From Prorocentrum cordatum (lineage: Eukaryota; Sar; Dinophyceae; Prorocentrales; Prorocentraceae), in NCBI GenBank assembly GCA_963575745.1, contig CAUYUJ010016471.1:826335-890334 (forward strand): a stretch of 64,000 nt of DNA, written 5' to 3'. The translations under genes and the position numbers were made by a program. The notes under the pieces are model-generated. The model made no database searches and was not told where the DNA came from. It saw only the letters and a list, made by a program, of their open reading frames with translations. How positions within the stretch are numbered: the stretch's first letter is position 1; the number at the start of each line of letters is the position of its first letter. Shown here one piece after another: positions 33,801 through 42,590 of this stretch.

Positions 33801-33975
33801 GAAAATTATACTGTGGAGAAGTTTGATATATTTACTTCGAGCAGCAGTTCTGCAGCGCAGCACGGCACTTGTATTTGGACCCCCCCCATCAGGAGGGTGG
33901 GGTTCGCCAAACGAGTGACGGGGGCAGGCGCGCGCCACGGCCACTCGCGCTTGCAAGGACAGGCCGACCACTCAG

Positions 33976-34950
33976 GTGCTGTCAGCAAGCGCGGGGAAAC
34001 TTGCAATCTGTTCCCAGGCACCGGCCGTGCGCGCCAGGGGCCGCGGCAAGCCCGGCTGCGCGGCCGCCGCAGACAGCAGTGGACCCGGCTGCGTGGCCGC
34101 TGCAGAAAAAGGAGGATTGTCGCACCATTATCATTCTCGTGCATTCGTTATTGAGGATATACGAACAGCTTGCGCTGAACTCCGAACCCGTGGATACATG
34201 TGCGACCGTATCACACATCCAGAGGTGATGACCTCCACTGGTACACAGTATTTGGGCGCGCTACTTCCGGGCGATCACCAATTGTTGTGGGTCGCAACGC
34301 CTGCCGACTGGCATGCGAGGCTGCCTGGGAGACGGGCAGGGCTACATTACCAGCGTATCTTAAATATGATGTCAAAGGCTCGGGATCTACGTATGACTAT
34401 TGCGCTGGTGGGACCACCAGGGCATTTCTGGAGACAAGGTCCCATGCGAGATGCTCGTGAAGATTTTGATTTACAAGTCATGCGCATGAGGTTCTGCCAT
34501 TTCGGCCTCAAGTACGACCGCGCGAACAAGTCGCCCAGCGGATCATATCTGCAAGTGGGAACTACGTGCAAACGTATCTCCACCAACTTATGGAGATGCA
34601 CGTGCAACAGAGCAGGGAATCCTGCAGATCCTACTGAGCATATTCTGGACTGGCACGGACAAGGTGCTCAGAAAGCCGAACGGCGGAATGATACATTAGC
34701 GATCATGACCGCAAGGTTGATCGAACAAATGGACTTACAGAAAACGCAAAGAAACCATGCACGTGCTGTACATTTGAGTATTCATACTCGTGTGGATAAA
34801 GGAGTTCGAACTTACGTTCAGTCTCGTAAGAATGGCCCTGAATGGGACCATGTCGTGAGACGGTTGACTATGAACTTGGACGACAACGAGATCATCCAGG
34901 ACATCAAGATCCAAGACCAGCCGACTGGGTACAACTACAAAGCACCATGA
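33976..34950 (+). CDS. conserved copia-associated segment of unknown function
   Basis: The frame is uninterrupted for 325 codons. Residues about 100-205 include LLWVATPADW, LHYQRILNMMSKARDL, MTIALVGPPGHFW, RMRFCHFGLKYDR and SGSYLQVGTTCKRI, followed by WRCTC. The 'ALVGPPGHFW' and 'GLKYDR..PSGSYLQV' segments look like conserved strand-loop elements of a Rossmann-type fold. I recall similar stretches in other dinoflagellate copia proteins, so this seems a standard part of the lineage. It could be a methyltransferase partner of the next segment, but no activity can be assigned. Confidence 0.5.
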   Translation: MLSASAGKLAICSQAPAVRARGRGKPGCAAAADSSGPGCVAAAEKGGLSHHYHSRAFVIEDIRTACAELRTRGYMCDRITHPEVMTSTGTQYLGALLPGDHQLLWVATPADWHARLPGRRAGLHYQRILNMMSKARDLRMTIALVGPPGHFWRQGPMRDAREDFDLQVMRMRFCHFGLKYDRANKSPSGSYLQVGTTCKRISTNLWRCTCNRAGNPADPTEHILDWHGQGAQKAERRNDTLAIMTARLIEQMDLQKTQRNHARAVHLSIHTRVDKGVRTYVQSRKNGPEWDHVVRRLTMNLDDNEIIQDIKIQDQPTGYNYKAP

Positions 34951-34954
34951 CCGG

Positions 34955-35689
34955 ATGGAGTCACTAACATCCGTACTCGACTGTACTGGGAGCAGCCGGA
35001 ACCAACCCTTCTGGGAGACGGCAGCTCACGACCACGCTCAAGGCGAGTGGCGATCATCGATGACGATCGTCTTCCTTTCCTTTCGATTGAGCGCGGCAGC
35101 GTGTCACCCTCTATTCCAGAATTTCCGACACTTAGCTTACCAGAAACAGAACAACAGACAGCACTACCAACAGATGCCAGAATTAAACACAAAAGAGGAA
35201 CAAAAGGCAGACAAAGAAGCTGGCAGCAAACCACGCAAGATACCCAAAATAGTCGAAGAAGGCAACGACGATTGCGGAGACGACCTCAAAGGACTCGGGT
35301 GCAACTCGTACTACACCGACGTACCTTTGGACTCCGACACGGATAGCAACGGCGAAGAGGAGACCTTCATCACCCTACCTGCGGGGCAACCTGCTGAATC
35401 CTACGCAGATGTGTTCTCCATAATCCCCACCCTGTGTTATGGGCGACACAACAAGGTAGATATGTTAGAACTATGTGGAGGAATCGGAGGCATCTCCCAG
35501 TTCGCATTCAGCCGAGGTCTGTCTTCAGGGGGAAACCTCGACAAACGTACTTTCGTTGATCTTGGAAATAAGGAGGTCCAAGATGCAGCGATGCACTATT
35601 TAGACGTTTGCTTCGTTGAGGTTGTCATACTGCAACCCAGCTGCCGAACGACTGGCTTACCTTCTTACTTCAATGCTAAGGTTAATTAA
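34955..35689 (+). CDS. methyltransferase-like segment
   Basis: After about 150 residues of charged linker and an AGQPA hairpin at 35391, residues about 168-244 read DMLELCGGIGGISQFAFSRG, then a strand ending FVDLGN, and then EVVILQPSCRTTG. LELCGGIGG resembles the glycine-rich SAM-binding motif I (FxGxGG) of DNA cytosine methyltransferases, and 'ILQPSCRTTG' sits where the PCQ catalytic loop is expected, with a Cys. The frame stops at 35689, but coding similarity continues in broken frames. Capture of cytosine methyltransferases by dinoflagellate retrotransposons has been reported; whether this segment belongs to that class is inference. Confidence 0.5.
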   Translation: MESLTSVLDCTGSSRNQPFWETAAHDHAQGEWRSSMTIVFLSFRLSAAACHPLFQNFRHLAYQKQNNRQHYQQMPELNTKEEQKADKEAGSKPRKIPKIVEEGNDDCGDDLKGLGCNSYYTDVPLDSDTDSNGEEETFITLPAGQPAESYADVFSIIPTLCYGRHNKVDMLELCGGIGGISQFAFSRGLSSGGNLDKRTFVDLGNKEVQDAAMHYLDVCFVEVVILQPSCRTTGLPSYFNAKVN

Positions 35690-36400
35690 GACACCTGGCA
35701 TGAACATCATCAGGAGGATTCACCACACATCAAGCTGTGTGGGAACGTAGCTGCACGTCAGAATTATCTTCGACGGTTCTATTTGCGAGAACAACCAGTT
35801 GGGACTTGGGTGGATCAGGACTACGTTGGCTAACAGCAAGGGCACTTGCAAGGCTCAGATGGACCAGTGTACTACAGGCTTACGTGATTCCCATGGGGAA
35901 TTAATACGAAAACCGAGTGAGATCATGGCTAACCATCGTTTATACTTACGCCCATTGAACGATAGCGATGTGATGGCCATCATCCACATGCGTCAGTGTG
36001 CAATAAAGAACTGCCCATGGATGCACAGTATACACCAAAGATGCAGTCGCTCTTGGTTGAAGCTCTTCAGATCGCACACAACCTTTTCCAAACAACTCGT
36101 GACCCTTTCCAAGGTCACCCATATTCGTCTACCGCAGTGGCGACCAACGCAAGGGGATACGATCTGGACGATCCGAGTCTTCCCCGACGACCGGACGGCT
36201 CGATTACGAGACCACCGCCGGGAGGACTTGGCTGTCCTGCTTGCGCGGACACTGTGAACATGCACTCTCCATCACATGATCGGAATCCGAGACATTGCAG
36301 ATGGCACGACAAGGATGACTACCATTGGGAGTGTCCGAGCTGCAAGAAGAACTACGGGAAGAACAAGCTTGGACATGTACTAACCCCGCGCAGATGCAAG
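35690..36400 (+). pseudogene. continuation of methyltransferase-like region and Cys-rich segment
   Basis: Frames broken by stops still read NYLRRFYLREQPVGTWVD (about 35760-35815). Further on, the 35996 frame has CPACADTVNMHS, RHCRWHDKDDYHWECPSC and RRCKF, a row of Cys pairs that may bind zinc. This matches the layout I recall for dinoflagellate copia proteins between the methyltransferase-like part and the integrase. Confidence 0.45.
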
Positions 36401-37072
36401 TTTGCAAGTCCTTGGGGGCCTCCCGACAATCATGGACAGATCCCGCCGGTTCCTGTCGGACCGGCAGCAGGACCTGCACCGCCAAATCCTGCTGAAGTTG
36501 CAGCACCTCCACCTGCGGCACCAGCAGCACCAGCACTTACGCGACTGAGAGCGCCTAGGCCAGGCCTGAGAGCTGGATCTACCGCAGGCGCAAGCAGTCA
36601 CGACATTATTGTTGGAAGACACGTTGCTGAGCCTGTTGCAGGGCAAACTGCTTTAAGTGGAGCCGGCAGCTCGGAGGGCCACCTCCGACTACCACAGGTT
36701 AGAGTCAGACGTGGTCGACAGCAAGGTGGAGAAGCGCCTCCACCACCACCAGCAGGGAACCCTGCCGCACGACCACGACTACCAGACTGGTCACGGTTCG
36801 ATGCACAAATCAGTCTGCGAATTTTACGAAGCTTTGACCCCAGCGTGGTCACGCGCGAGTTGCGAAAGCTACATTTACGCTGGTTCCATGCGAAAGAACC
36901 TAAGACGAGACTCATCTTAAGCAAACCAGGTCTGGACAATGTTAGACTCAACCTCATCAATGGTGTCTGCGATACATGCCGAGAATGCAGAGCTTGGGCA
37001 AACCTGGACACACTGTTATGCCCTCTACTGCAATACCTGGCAAATTTAATGATGAAGTGGAATGCGACTTGA
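36401..37072 (+). pseudogene. integrase N-terminal HHCC finger
   Basis: After a Pro/Ala-rich linker with hairpin motifs at 36638 and 36752, residues about 290-330 of the 35996 frame read KLHLRWFHA and then CDTCREC. This gives the His-X4-His and Cys-X2-Cys ligands of the integrase zinc domain. The frame then runs out of register with the catalytic core, which lies in the next frame from about 37010. Confidence 0.75.
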
Positions 37073-38503
37073 TGTTCTACAAGCAAGAACACAATATATT
37101 TCATATTATCGATCGTTGCATACGAGATGCTACTGGGATGGAAATACCGGACAAAACGATGACTACGATCCTGGATGCATATCATCAGTGTTGGATGCAG
37201 TTTGGACCAGCTAAGGTACTTTACTCGGATGGAGAAGGTGCCCTTAATAATGACACTGCGAAGGCAGTCCTCAAGGCCAAAGGCACTGGATTTTAGAATA
37301 CGCGCACGTGGACAGCACGCTGCGACGATCGAGGCCAGAAATGACATCCTACGTCATCTACTCCACGTGATGGAGGCTGAACTCAATAGGTTAGACATAC
37401 CTCTTGTGTTCACTAGACTTCTGCCTGAAGCCTTGCTTGCTGCCAACGCATTCACTTTCTACAACGAGGTGTCTCCATGCAATGCGCTATTTGGACGGCA
37501 ACCAGCAATGCCCCCTGACCTCCCTGTTCTGGACCACGAGCAGTCGACAGAAACATCAGATCATTCTCGCGAACAGACGATACGCAGGGCATGCATTGAG
37601 GCGGCCGCGCAGGCCACGGCAGTAGCTAAGACTAATCGTGAACTACGCACTAAGACAACCATTACAGGTCAACATTATTATGACGAAGGAGGTTCGGTTG
37701 ACTACCATTGCCCTACGACTACTAGAGATGACTGGGGAGTTTGGAATGGCCCATTCCCAGCTGTGAAGAATGATCCTGAACGGGGTCAGGTCATCATCCG
37801 AGTAGGCAACCGAGATGTTCAACTACAATACGGCGGCGCAAGACATTCGCTCTACATTGAAGCACACATAGCCCGAGAGATTGGCTCCGACAACACTGCA
37901 CTACGCACAGCGTTGACATTCGTAGCCAGCCTTTCAGCGGGGAGACCTGCGCTGACATTTGGCTATGTGCCGACCAAGAAAGGTGCGCTTCAGATGACAG
38001 CGGCAAGTCGCCTATCTCCAAAGGTACACTTGGCTCTACATTATCTCATCAGAAACTTCTTCCGCATCGAGAATGTTGTTTCGGTCAGATTGGCCAAGAG
38101 CATTCATGAGCTACCCGCGTTTACTTATGCCGACAGTTGCACATTGGTTTATTACGGCAACGATGTGAATCCAGGATTCCACTACTACGAAGCAGAAGGT
38201 ACGGCTCTGAACATACACGATTTAACTGGATCAGCACACTCACGTGTCATTCAATGCCTGAAGTCCATCAAACCTCAGGCAGGCTTCGATCAGGATATGT
38301 CAAAGTTTGAGGACTTGGCAGATGCGCCGCCACCTGAGGGAGCCGCTAGAGAGGCTTCAGAAGCCGAACCAGAACATGATGACGGACGGCGATCTACGAT
38401 CTACGAAGAATCAGAAGCTGATCTTGAGTCACATGTTATGGAGGTATGGTACGCAGATTTGCGAGAGGAGAAGGAATTGCTGGAGGCAGCTCCATTAGAA
38501 TAA
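36976..38503 (+). pseudogene. integrase catalytic core and C-terminal region, one frameshift
   Basis: Frame 36976-37296 has VECDLMFYK (first catalytic Asp, 37066) and KVLYSDGEGAL (second Asp, 37228). The reading then moves to the 37175-38503 frame near 37295, where HAATIEARNDILRHLLHVME supplies the catalytic Glu (37331). The Asp-to-Glu distance is 103 bases, close to the usual DX35E. The rest of the long frame (NAFTFYNEVSPCNALFGRQP; YYDEGGSVDYHCPTTTRDDW) matches the retroviral integrase C-terminal region, and residues about 230-440 form a linker with an AGRPA hairpin at 37937. The enzyme inserts element cDNA into the genome. The two frame changes show it is inactive. Confidence 0.8.
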
Positions 38504-38520
38504 CTCTTTGCCGTACCCAC

Positions 38521-39325
38521 ACCGATGGCTCCTGACCAGAGTGCGTCGACCACTGTAGCTGGTGAAAAGCGGGGACACCTGCCGAAGTGGGGACGCACTC
38601 ATGATCCTGATGCTGCAGAAACGTACTTCGCTCCCTTGTGCACCCTGGTCGTAGACGACAGCTATGGACTCGACTCTGACGAAAACGGTCCTTGCGTCGA
38701 GCTCTGCTTTACAACAGAGATGTCAAAGGTCGTGTTGTCCGAGCAGCAACAGATGTTGTTAGACGTCGACCGGGTGAGCACCATGCGAGTATACGTTGCT
38801 GCTGCTGCAAAGCGAGCTGTGGTCGCCAAGGAAGACGACCTCCTCACTAAGGCTGACATCCGCGCGATCCCGAGAAAATATCGAAGGCCCTCTTCACCGA
38901 ACTCAAGACATGGTTCGACAATAAATGATTCAAAACGCAGGAGATCGCCAAAGCGTCGAACATCACGATTCCGAGATATGTATACTAATGGAAATTCGTT
39001 AAAAACGACAAGGGTGAGATGGAACGCACCATCCGACTTCGCCCGGCACTTCGGAGCTCCATGGGCCTAGAAGCTTTCGATGTAGAGACATGTTCGGGAA
39101 CAGCCAGAAGGTCAAGCCAGAGGTTACTTGCCAGCACGGCAGCGCGCAATAAGCAGTGGATCGCTGCTTCCCTGGACATCAACATGGCCTTCCTCAAGGG
39201 ATTTACCCATCGAGAACTCGCCGAGGCAACTTGTGAAAAGGAACGTTTGTCGCGTTGTACCTTGCCGCCTGGGTCGGCAACTGCGCTCCGTACTCTTCCG
39301 GGGATTGAGAACTGTGCTTGAAACC
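38521..39325 (+). pseudogene. reverse transcriptase, N-terminal half, with stops and frameshifts
   Basis: The 38525 frame reads KEDDLLTKADIRAIP and then leaves register near 38870. Frame 1 continues KISKALFTELKTWFDN, with an in-frame TGA at about 38932 and a TAA at about 38986 where related elements keep a sense codon. It then opens again at 39019: GEMERTIRLRPALR, FDVETCSGTARRSSQRLLAS and AASLDINMAFLKGF. The last holds the first catalytic Asp (motif A, LDINMAFLKG, typical of Ty1/copia). The polymerase copies element RNA into cDNA in the particle. This copy is disabled by at least one frameshift and two stops. Confidence 0.85.
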
Positions 39326-40523
39326 GGGCACATGCACTCAGGACGCCCCACGGGCTTTCTCACTTAAGCTCAGGAGAAACACCAGAGGATGCGGCCTCCG
39401 ACCTACGTCTCACGACGAGGAGTTCGAGACGAGCACTAACTTGCTCACGGCCAAACATGTTGATGACATTAACATGGCTGGTACTGAGGACACCATTGAC
39501 AAGCATGTCAAATGTGTTGAGGATACCTTTGGTGAGTGTAAACTCAACAAACACACATGCACGAACTGTGCTGTGAGGTACACCAAGGATGAGGACGGCA
39601 ATGCCACTTTGGATCAAGATGAATACATTAAACAGTTCCGTCCTATACAACGTCCTGAATTGACTGGCGCGGACACTGACGCTCAAGCGACCAAGATGGT
39701 GGCATATATGTCCGTCAGCCTCAGAGGTGCGCTGGCAGACGCATTGATCACCCAGGGCTGGTTGATGGTCTATGTTGTATCCCTCCAGCGCGTCCAAGAA
39801 CCGACCCATATTCAAGCGCGACGATTGAACGCGATCACCAGAAAGTTACAGGCCTGCCCGAAGAAGATCGTCTACCAGGCGATGAACCCCACGGGCGAGG
39901 TCGACTTACACATCGACTCAGGCTATCGACGCCTGAGTGGAGACGCCGACGACGACGCCAAAGGCTATGGCATTCGCGGGGCAAGCCTGCTACGACGTGG
40001 AAACACGTCGTTTGGCAAGGCTGTCGTTCACTCGATTGGTGCGCGCTGCAAGTCTCACCGCAGGCAAGTCCGCTCAAGCCACTCAGCAGAGACACTTGCA
40101 GCAGCCCGTAATTTGGAGGACTGTTATCCCACGATTGTGACTCTGCACGGGCTCCATGTGGGGCCACTCACACCCACTCAGTTGAAAGATATACTTGAGT
40201 TGGGTGGCCTGTGCATAAAGGTCACTCTGACCATCGATGATGAGTCTGTCTTTAAGTCCTTGTCAAGCAAAGACTTGATGAAGCCTACTGAGTGTTCCCA
40301 TTCAGGACACATAAGTTGGATACGACAGATGATGGAGCGCGGAATCGTGCATAGTATTGAGTGGTGTGATACCCGCGATGTGACTGCGGATGGACACACA
40401 AAAGGGAGCATTGACAGAGAAATGCCCTTACAAGTCATGGGAGGCATACAGACCTTCAAACATGACCTGAAGAGACATGCGCCATATCGGGCTGGCCAGA
40501 CATCAAGTTCTGACGCCGCCTGA
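39318..40523 (+). CDS. reverse transcriptase C-terminal half and RNase H
   Basis: The frame is uninterrupted for 401 codons. Residues about 44-55 read TAKHVDDINMAG, the YxDD-type catalytic box in its copia form (HVDD). RNase H follows: VDLHIDSGYRRL (Asp, about residue 198), VRSSHSAETLAAA (Glu, about 255), TIDDESVFKSL (Asp, about 303) and DVTADGHTKG (Asp, about 355), the DEDD set in order. The end (DLKRHAPYRAGQ) is the usual terminus of this family. It lies 147 bases before the 3' LTR. A near-match hairpin (GCGGGGCAAGCCTGC) is at 39976. Confidence 0.88.
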   Translation: MKPGTCTQDAPRAFSLKLRRNTRGCGLRPTSHDEEFETSTNLLTAKHVDDINMAGTEDTIDKHVKCVEDTFGECKLNKHTCTNCAVRYTKDEDGNATLDQDEYIKQFRPIQRPELTGADTDAQATKMVAYMSVSLRGALADALITQGWLMVYVVSLQRVQEPTHIQARRLNAITRKLQACPKKIVYQAMNPTGEVDLHIDSGYRRLSGDADDDAKGYGIRGASLLRRGNTSFGKAVVHSIGARCKSHRRQVRSSHSAETLAAARNLEDCYPTIVTLHGLHVGPLTPTQLKDILELGGLCIKVTLTIDDESVFKSLSSKDLMKPTECSHSGHISWIRQMMERGIVHSIEWCDTRDVTADGHTKGSIDREMPLQVMGGIQTFKHDLKRHAPYRAGQTSSSDAA

Positions 40524-40541
40524 TGCGTATGCCCTACATTC

Positions 40542-40555
40542 GCGAGGCAACTCGC
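40542..40555 (+). repeat. compensated hairpin 14-mer outside the ORF
   Basis: GCGAGGCAACTCGC, stem GCGAG/CTCGC and loop GCAA, lies between the stop of the last ORF and the 3' LTR. It differs from the usual GCRGG/CCTGC stem at paired positions. Confidence 0.8.
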
Positions 40556-40650
40556 TGACGGGTCCAACTCCTTTGGGTCTGTTTCCTTTCCTGTCTTTGT
40601 ATAGGTTAGCGGCTGAATTGTTCTCGCTTTATAGGTGGCGGACGCACGCT

Positions 40651-40670
40651 TCGTCCCCCTCCCCCCCCCG
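40651..40670 (+). other. pyrimidine tract at the polypurine-tract position
   Basis: TCGTCCCCCTCCCCCCCCCG directly precedes the 3' LTR. LTR elements normally have a purine run on the plus strand here to prime second-strand synthesis. The complementary composition is odd, since the LTRs, primer site and gene order all fix the element on the plus strand. Confidence 0.6.
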
Positions 40671-40932
40671 ACTCTAAAGTGAGCTGAGGGACGTAAGGAG
40701 CGGAAACACACGTGCGCCCGCGGCCGTCTTGGATCAAGCGGCCGGCCGCCTAAATTTGACTGCGCCTCATCGCGAGGCACACTATCGCTATCGATACTAA
40801 AGGCATCCCCTTTTACTGGACATGACATCCCCTGTTGCATTGGGACTATCGTTACTACGACACAACCGAGCTGGAGCTTGGCTTCGCCTGAGGCGAAGCT
40901 GCTGGCGGGGCCTCCCAGCCCCCTTTCAAACT
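40671..40932 (+). repeat. 3' LTR (262 bp)
   Basis: It starts ACTCTAAAGTGAGC and ends CCTTTCAAACT, and matches the 5' LTR in length and at about 89% of positions by eye. It is followed by the target duplication AGTTC. Both internal inverted repeats are kept. Confidence 0.92.
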
Positions 40933-40937
40933 AGTTC

Positions 40938-41885
40938 TTCATCCCGAGTCGTCGTTCCGAGGCCTGGCGAGGGCCCTTGGAGGCCGAAACTAGCAAAAAT
41001 CTTCGTCGTGATGTCCGCGATCCTCGAAGCTCCCCCCATTGAAGGTCGATGTCTTCCTCTGGTCCTCGAAGCTCGATCCTCGATGCCCGATCCTTCAAAT
41101 TCGACCCTCGATCTTCAGTGCCCGATCCTCCAAACTCGGTCCCCGAAGACCGATCCCCGATCCTCTAATCCTCGGCGTTGGATCCTCCAGATTCGATCCT
41201 CGATCCTCGACGTTCGATCCTCGGTGCTCGATGCTCGACGTTCGAGGCGGTCCCCCCCTCACATTTCCCCTCAGTCCAGATTGCCTGAGGAACTCCCAGG
41301 GGCCAGGCTGCCCCAGGAGGGCCCGAAGCTGTAGGAGCACAGGGTTCGGTCGGACCTGCTCTCGCGCGCTCCTCCCCGAAAGGAGTGAAGCTCCAGGGCG
41401 ACTGGTGGGGTCGGTGTTCGGATTTGGAACCAGTTGGGGGTTTGAGGTCCTGGCCAGCAGGTAGGGGGAGGCGAGGTTCGAAGTGCTGGGTCCGAGTAGT
41501 CTGTTTTTTTTTTCGGCCTCAGGGGGCCATTTTCGGGCCCCAGGACTGTCAAAAACGGATCGAGGGTGAAGCATTGCACCAGCCAGATGAACCCCTGGAG
41601 GGGTCGAGGGACCGATTTTGAACGGATTTTGCTTCACCCCCCCTCCTGACCGACTTTCTCGGGGAGTATCCAGCTCAGACGCCCTGGCCGCCTCCAAGCC
41701 TTGGCCGCTGCGCGTGGGAGGTCTTGAACGTTCTGAAAGCCTGGCGCGCCCTTTGCTCAGATCGTGACGCCACGGTCCAAATGCCCAGCGATGGATCAAT
41801 CCGTAGCCGTTCTGTCCCAAGCAATCTCCGGCGGCGAGCGAGGGGCGGGGAGTGAGAAGGAGGAGGCCATCGCAGAAGGCGCGGC
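40938..41885. repeat. flank with CGATCCTCGA word repeats
   Basis: 41035-41255 is made of CGATCCTCGA, CGATCCTCCA and TCGATGC words at about 8-16 bp spacing. The remainder to 41885 is ordinary GC-rich sequence with no gene. Confidence 0.7.
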
Positions 41886-41887
41886 GA

Positions 41888-42080
41888 GGCTTCTCAGAAG
41901 CCCCCGGGCCTTCTGAGAAGTTCTCCGCGTCTTCGGGAAGGGTTTGGCCAGCTTTTCAGGAGGCCGGAGGACGTCCCGAGCCTTCTGAGAAGCCCCGCGC
42001 CTGACTTCCCCCCAGGCTCGCCACCGACTGCTGAGAAGCCTTCTGAGAAGCCCCGCGCCTGACTTTCCCCCAGGCTCGCG
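41888..42080. repeat. CTTCTGAGAAG palindromes and a 42-bp direct repeat upstream of the plastid gene
   Basis: The palindrome CTTCTGAGAAG or its CTTCTCAGAAG form occurs near 41891, 41912, 41982 and 42041. A 42-bp block (CCTTCTGAGAAGCCCCGCGC through CCAGGCTCGC) is present at 41981-42022 and 42039-42080. The second copy ends 60 bases before the start codon, so the pair could be part of the promoter or 5' leader. Confidence 0.8.
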
Positions 42081-42140
42081 GCCGCCCGCAGGCTCCCCCC
42101 AGCCGAGAAACCCCGCTTGCCCGCGCGCCCCGCGGAAGAG

Positions 42141-42560
42141 ATGGCCCGCTCAGCCCTCGCCACGGCCTGCGTGCTCGCGGCCTGCGCCTGCGCCGCCCAC
42201 CAGGGCGCCCGCGCCTTCGTGCCCGCCCCGCGGAGCCCCGCCCTGCGCGGCGACGCACTTGCGGCTGCCAGCGCGCTCGCCGCTGCCACGCCCGAGGCGG
42301 CCCACGCGTTCACGTACAACGGCAAGGAGTACTTCGACGTCTTCTACGGCATCAGCCCGCTGTACTGGGCACTGTGCGCGTTCGCCATCGTCTTCTACGG
42401 CGCCGTGCTGAAGAACGCCGCGCTCAAGTACAACACGCCCTACGGCACCACCACCAACCCGGACGCCAAGCCGATCGTGACCGGCAAGTTCGTGGGCATG
42501 GAAGTGGAGACCAATCAGGAGCAGTACAACTATGGGGCCAAGGAGTACATCAGTAAGTAG
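42141..42560 (+). CDS. plastid-targeted single-helix thylakoid protein
   Basis: This is a 139-codon gene without an obvious intron. The ATG at 42141 is preferred because it opens a clean signal peptide (MARSALATACVLAACACAA). A Phe-containing transit motif follows (GARAFVPAPRSP), the FVAP-type motif of peridinin and red-derived plastid proteins. Residues about 38-54 are Ala-rich and end AAHA before FTYNGKEYF, which looks like a thylakoid transfer cleavage site. The mature part has about 85 residues: one transmembrane helix (PLYWALCAFAIVFYGAVLKN) and then a Tyr/Asn/Lys-rich tail. Size and shape suit a small photosystem or cytochrome b6f subunit, but I cannot name it. The last codons read CAGTAAGTAG, so the apparent stop overlaps a GTAAGT that could be a 5' splice site, and the protein may continue in another exon. 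Confidence 0.75.
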   Translation: MARSALATACVLAACACAAHQGARAFVPAPRSPALRGDALAAASALAAATPEAAHAFTYNGKEYFDVFYGISPLYWALCAFAIVFYGAVLKNAALKYNTPYGTTTNPDAKPIVTGKFVGMEVETNQEQYNYGAKEYISK

Positions 42561-42572
42561 ACGGCCCCTCCG

Positions 42573-42590
42573 GGCGCCCGGTCGGGCGCC
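42573..42590 (+). terminator. 3' hairpin after the plastid gene
   Basis: GGCGCCCG-GT-CGGGCGCC is a perfect 8-bp stem with a 2-base loop, starting 12 bases after the stop codon and followed by TCCTTTTCTG. Its role as an mRNA 3' end or stability signal is inference. Confidence 0.5.

Larger units (their letters stand above)
26445..40555 (+). repeat. hairpin 14-mer GCRGG-GNNN-CCYGC (about 28 copies) in the copia element
   Basis: Starts are at 26445, 26607, 27328, 27397, 28472, 29099, 29525, 29549, 30808, 30958, 31132, 31761, 31788, 32292, 32349, 32406, 33164, 33516, 33783, 33991, 34612, 35391, 36638, 36752, 37937, 38569, 39976 and 40542. The commonest forms are GCGGGGCAACCTGC and GCAGGGACACCTGC. 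Where coding frame is clear they encode Ala-Gly-X-Pro-Ala with Gly as GGG, Ala as GCG or GCA and, in most copies, Pro as CCT. Stem changes are paired or wobble (GCGGG/CCCGC, GCAGG/CCTGC, GCGGG/CCTGC, GCGAG/CTCGC). Loops are mostly GCAA, GACA or GGAA. Confidence 0.85.
25114..40937 (+). mobile_element. Ty1/copia-type LTR retrotransposon, about 15.8 kb, decayed
   Basis: The element is bounded by a 5-bp target duplication AGTTC (25114-25118 and 40933-40937) and two 262-bp LTRs. A primer site abuts the 5' LTR. Inside, in plus-strand order, are Gag-like, CCHC knuckle, Tpt1-like, RING-H2, aspartic protease, methyltransferase-like, integrase, reverse transcriptase and RNase H segments. Integrase before RT is the Ty1/copia order. 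The LTRs differ at roughly 28 of 262 positions by eye, and the pol frame is broken by frameshifts and stops, so this is an old, inactive copy. Its length is about three times that of a typical copia element because of long linkers and the accessory domains. A 14-mer hairpin motif is scattered through it. Confidence 0.93.

Noticed and set aside
40086-40099. Further copia hairpin (GCAGAGACACTTGC)
   Set aside because: Two stem positions are unpaired and the Gly codon is lost. It may be a decayed copy but was not counted.
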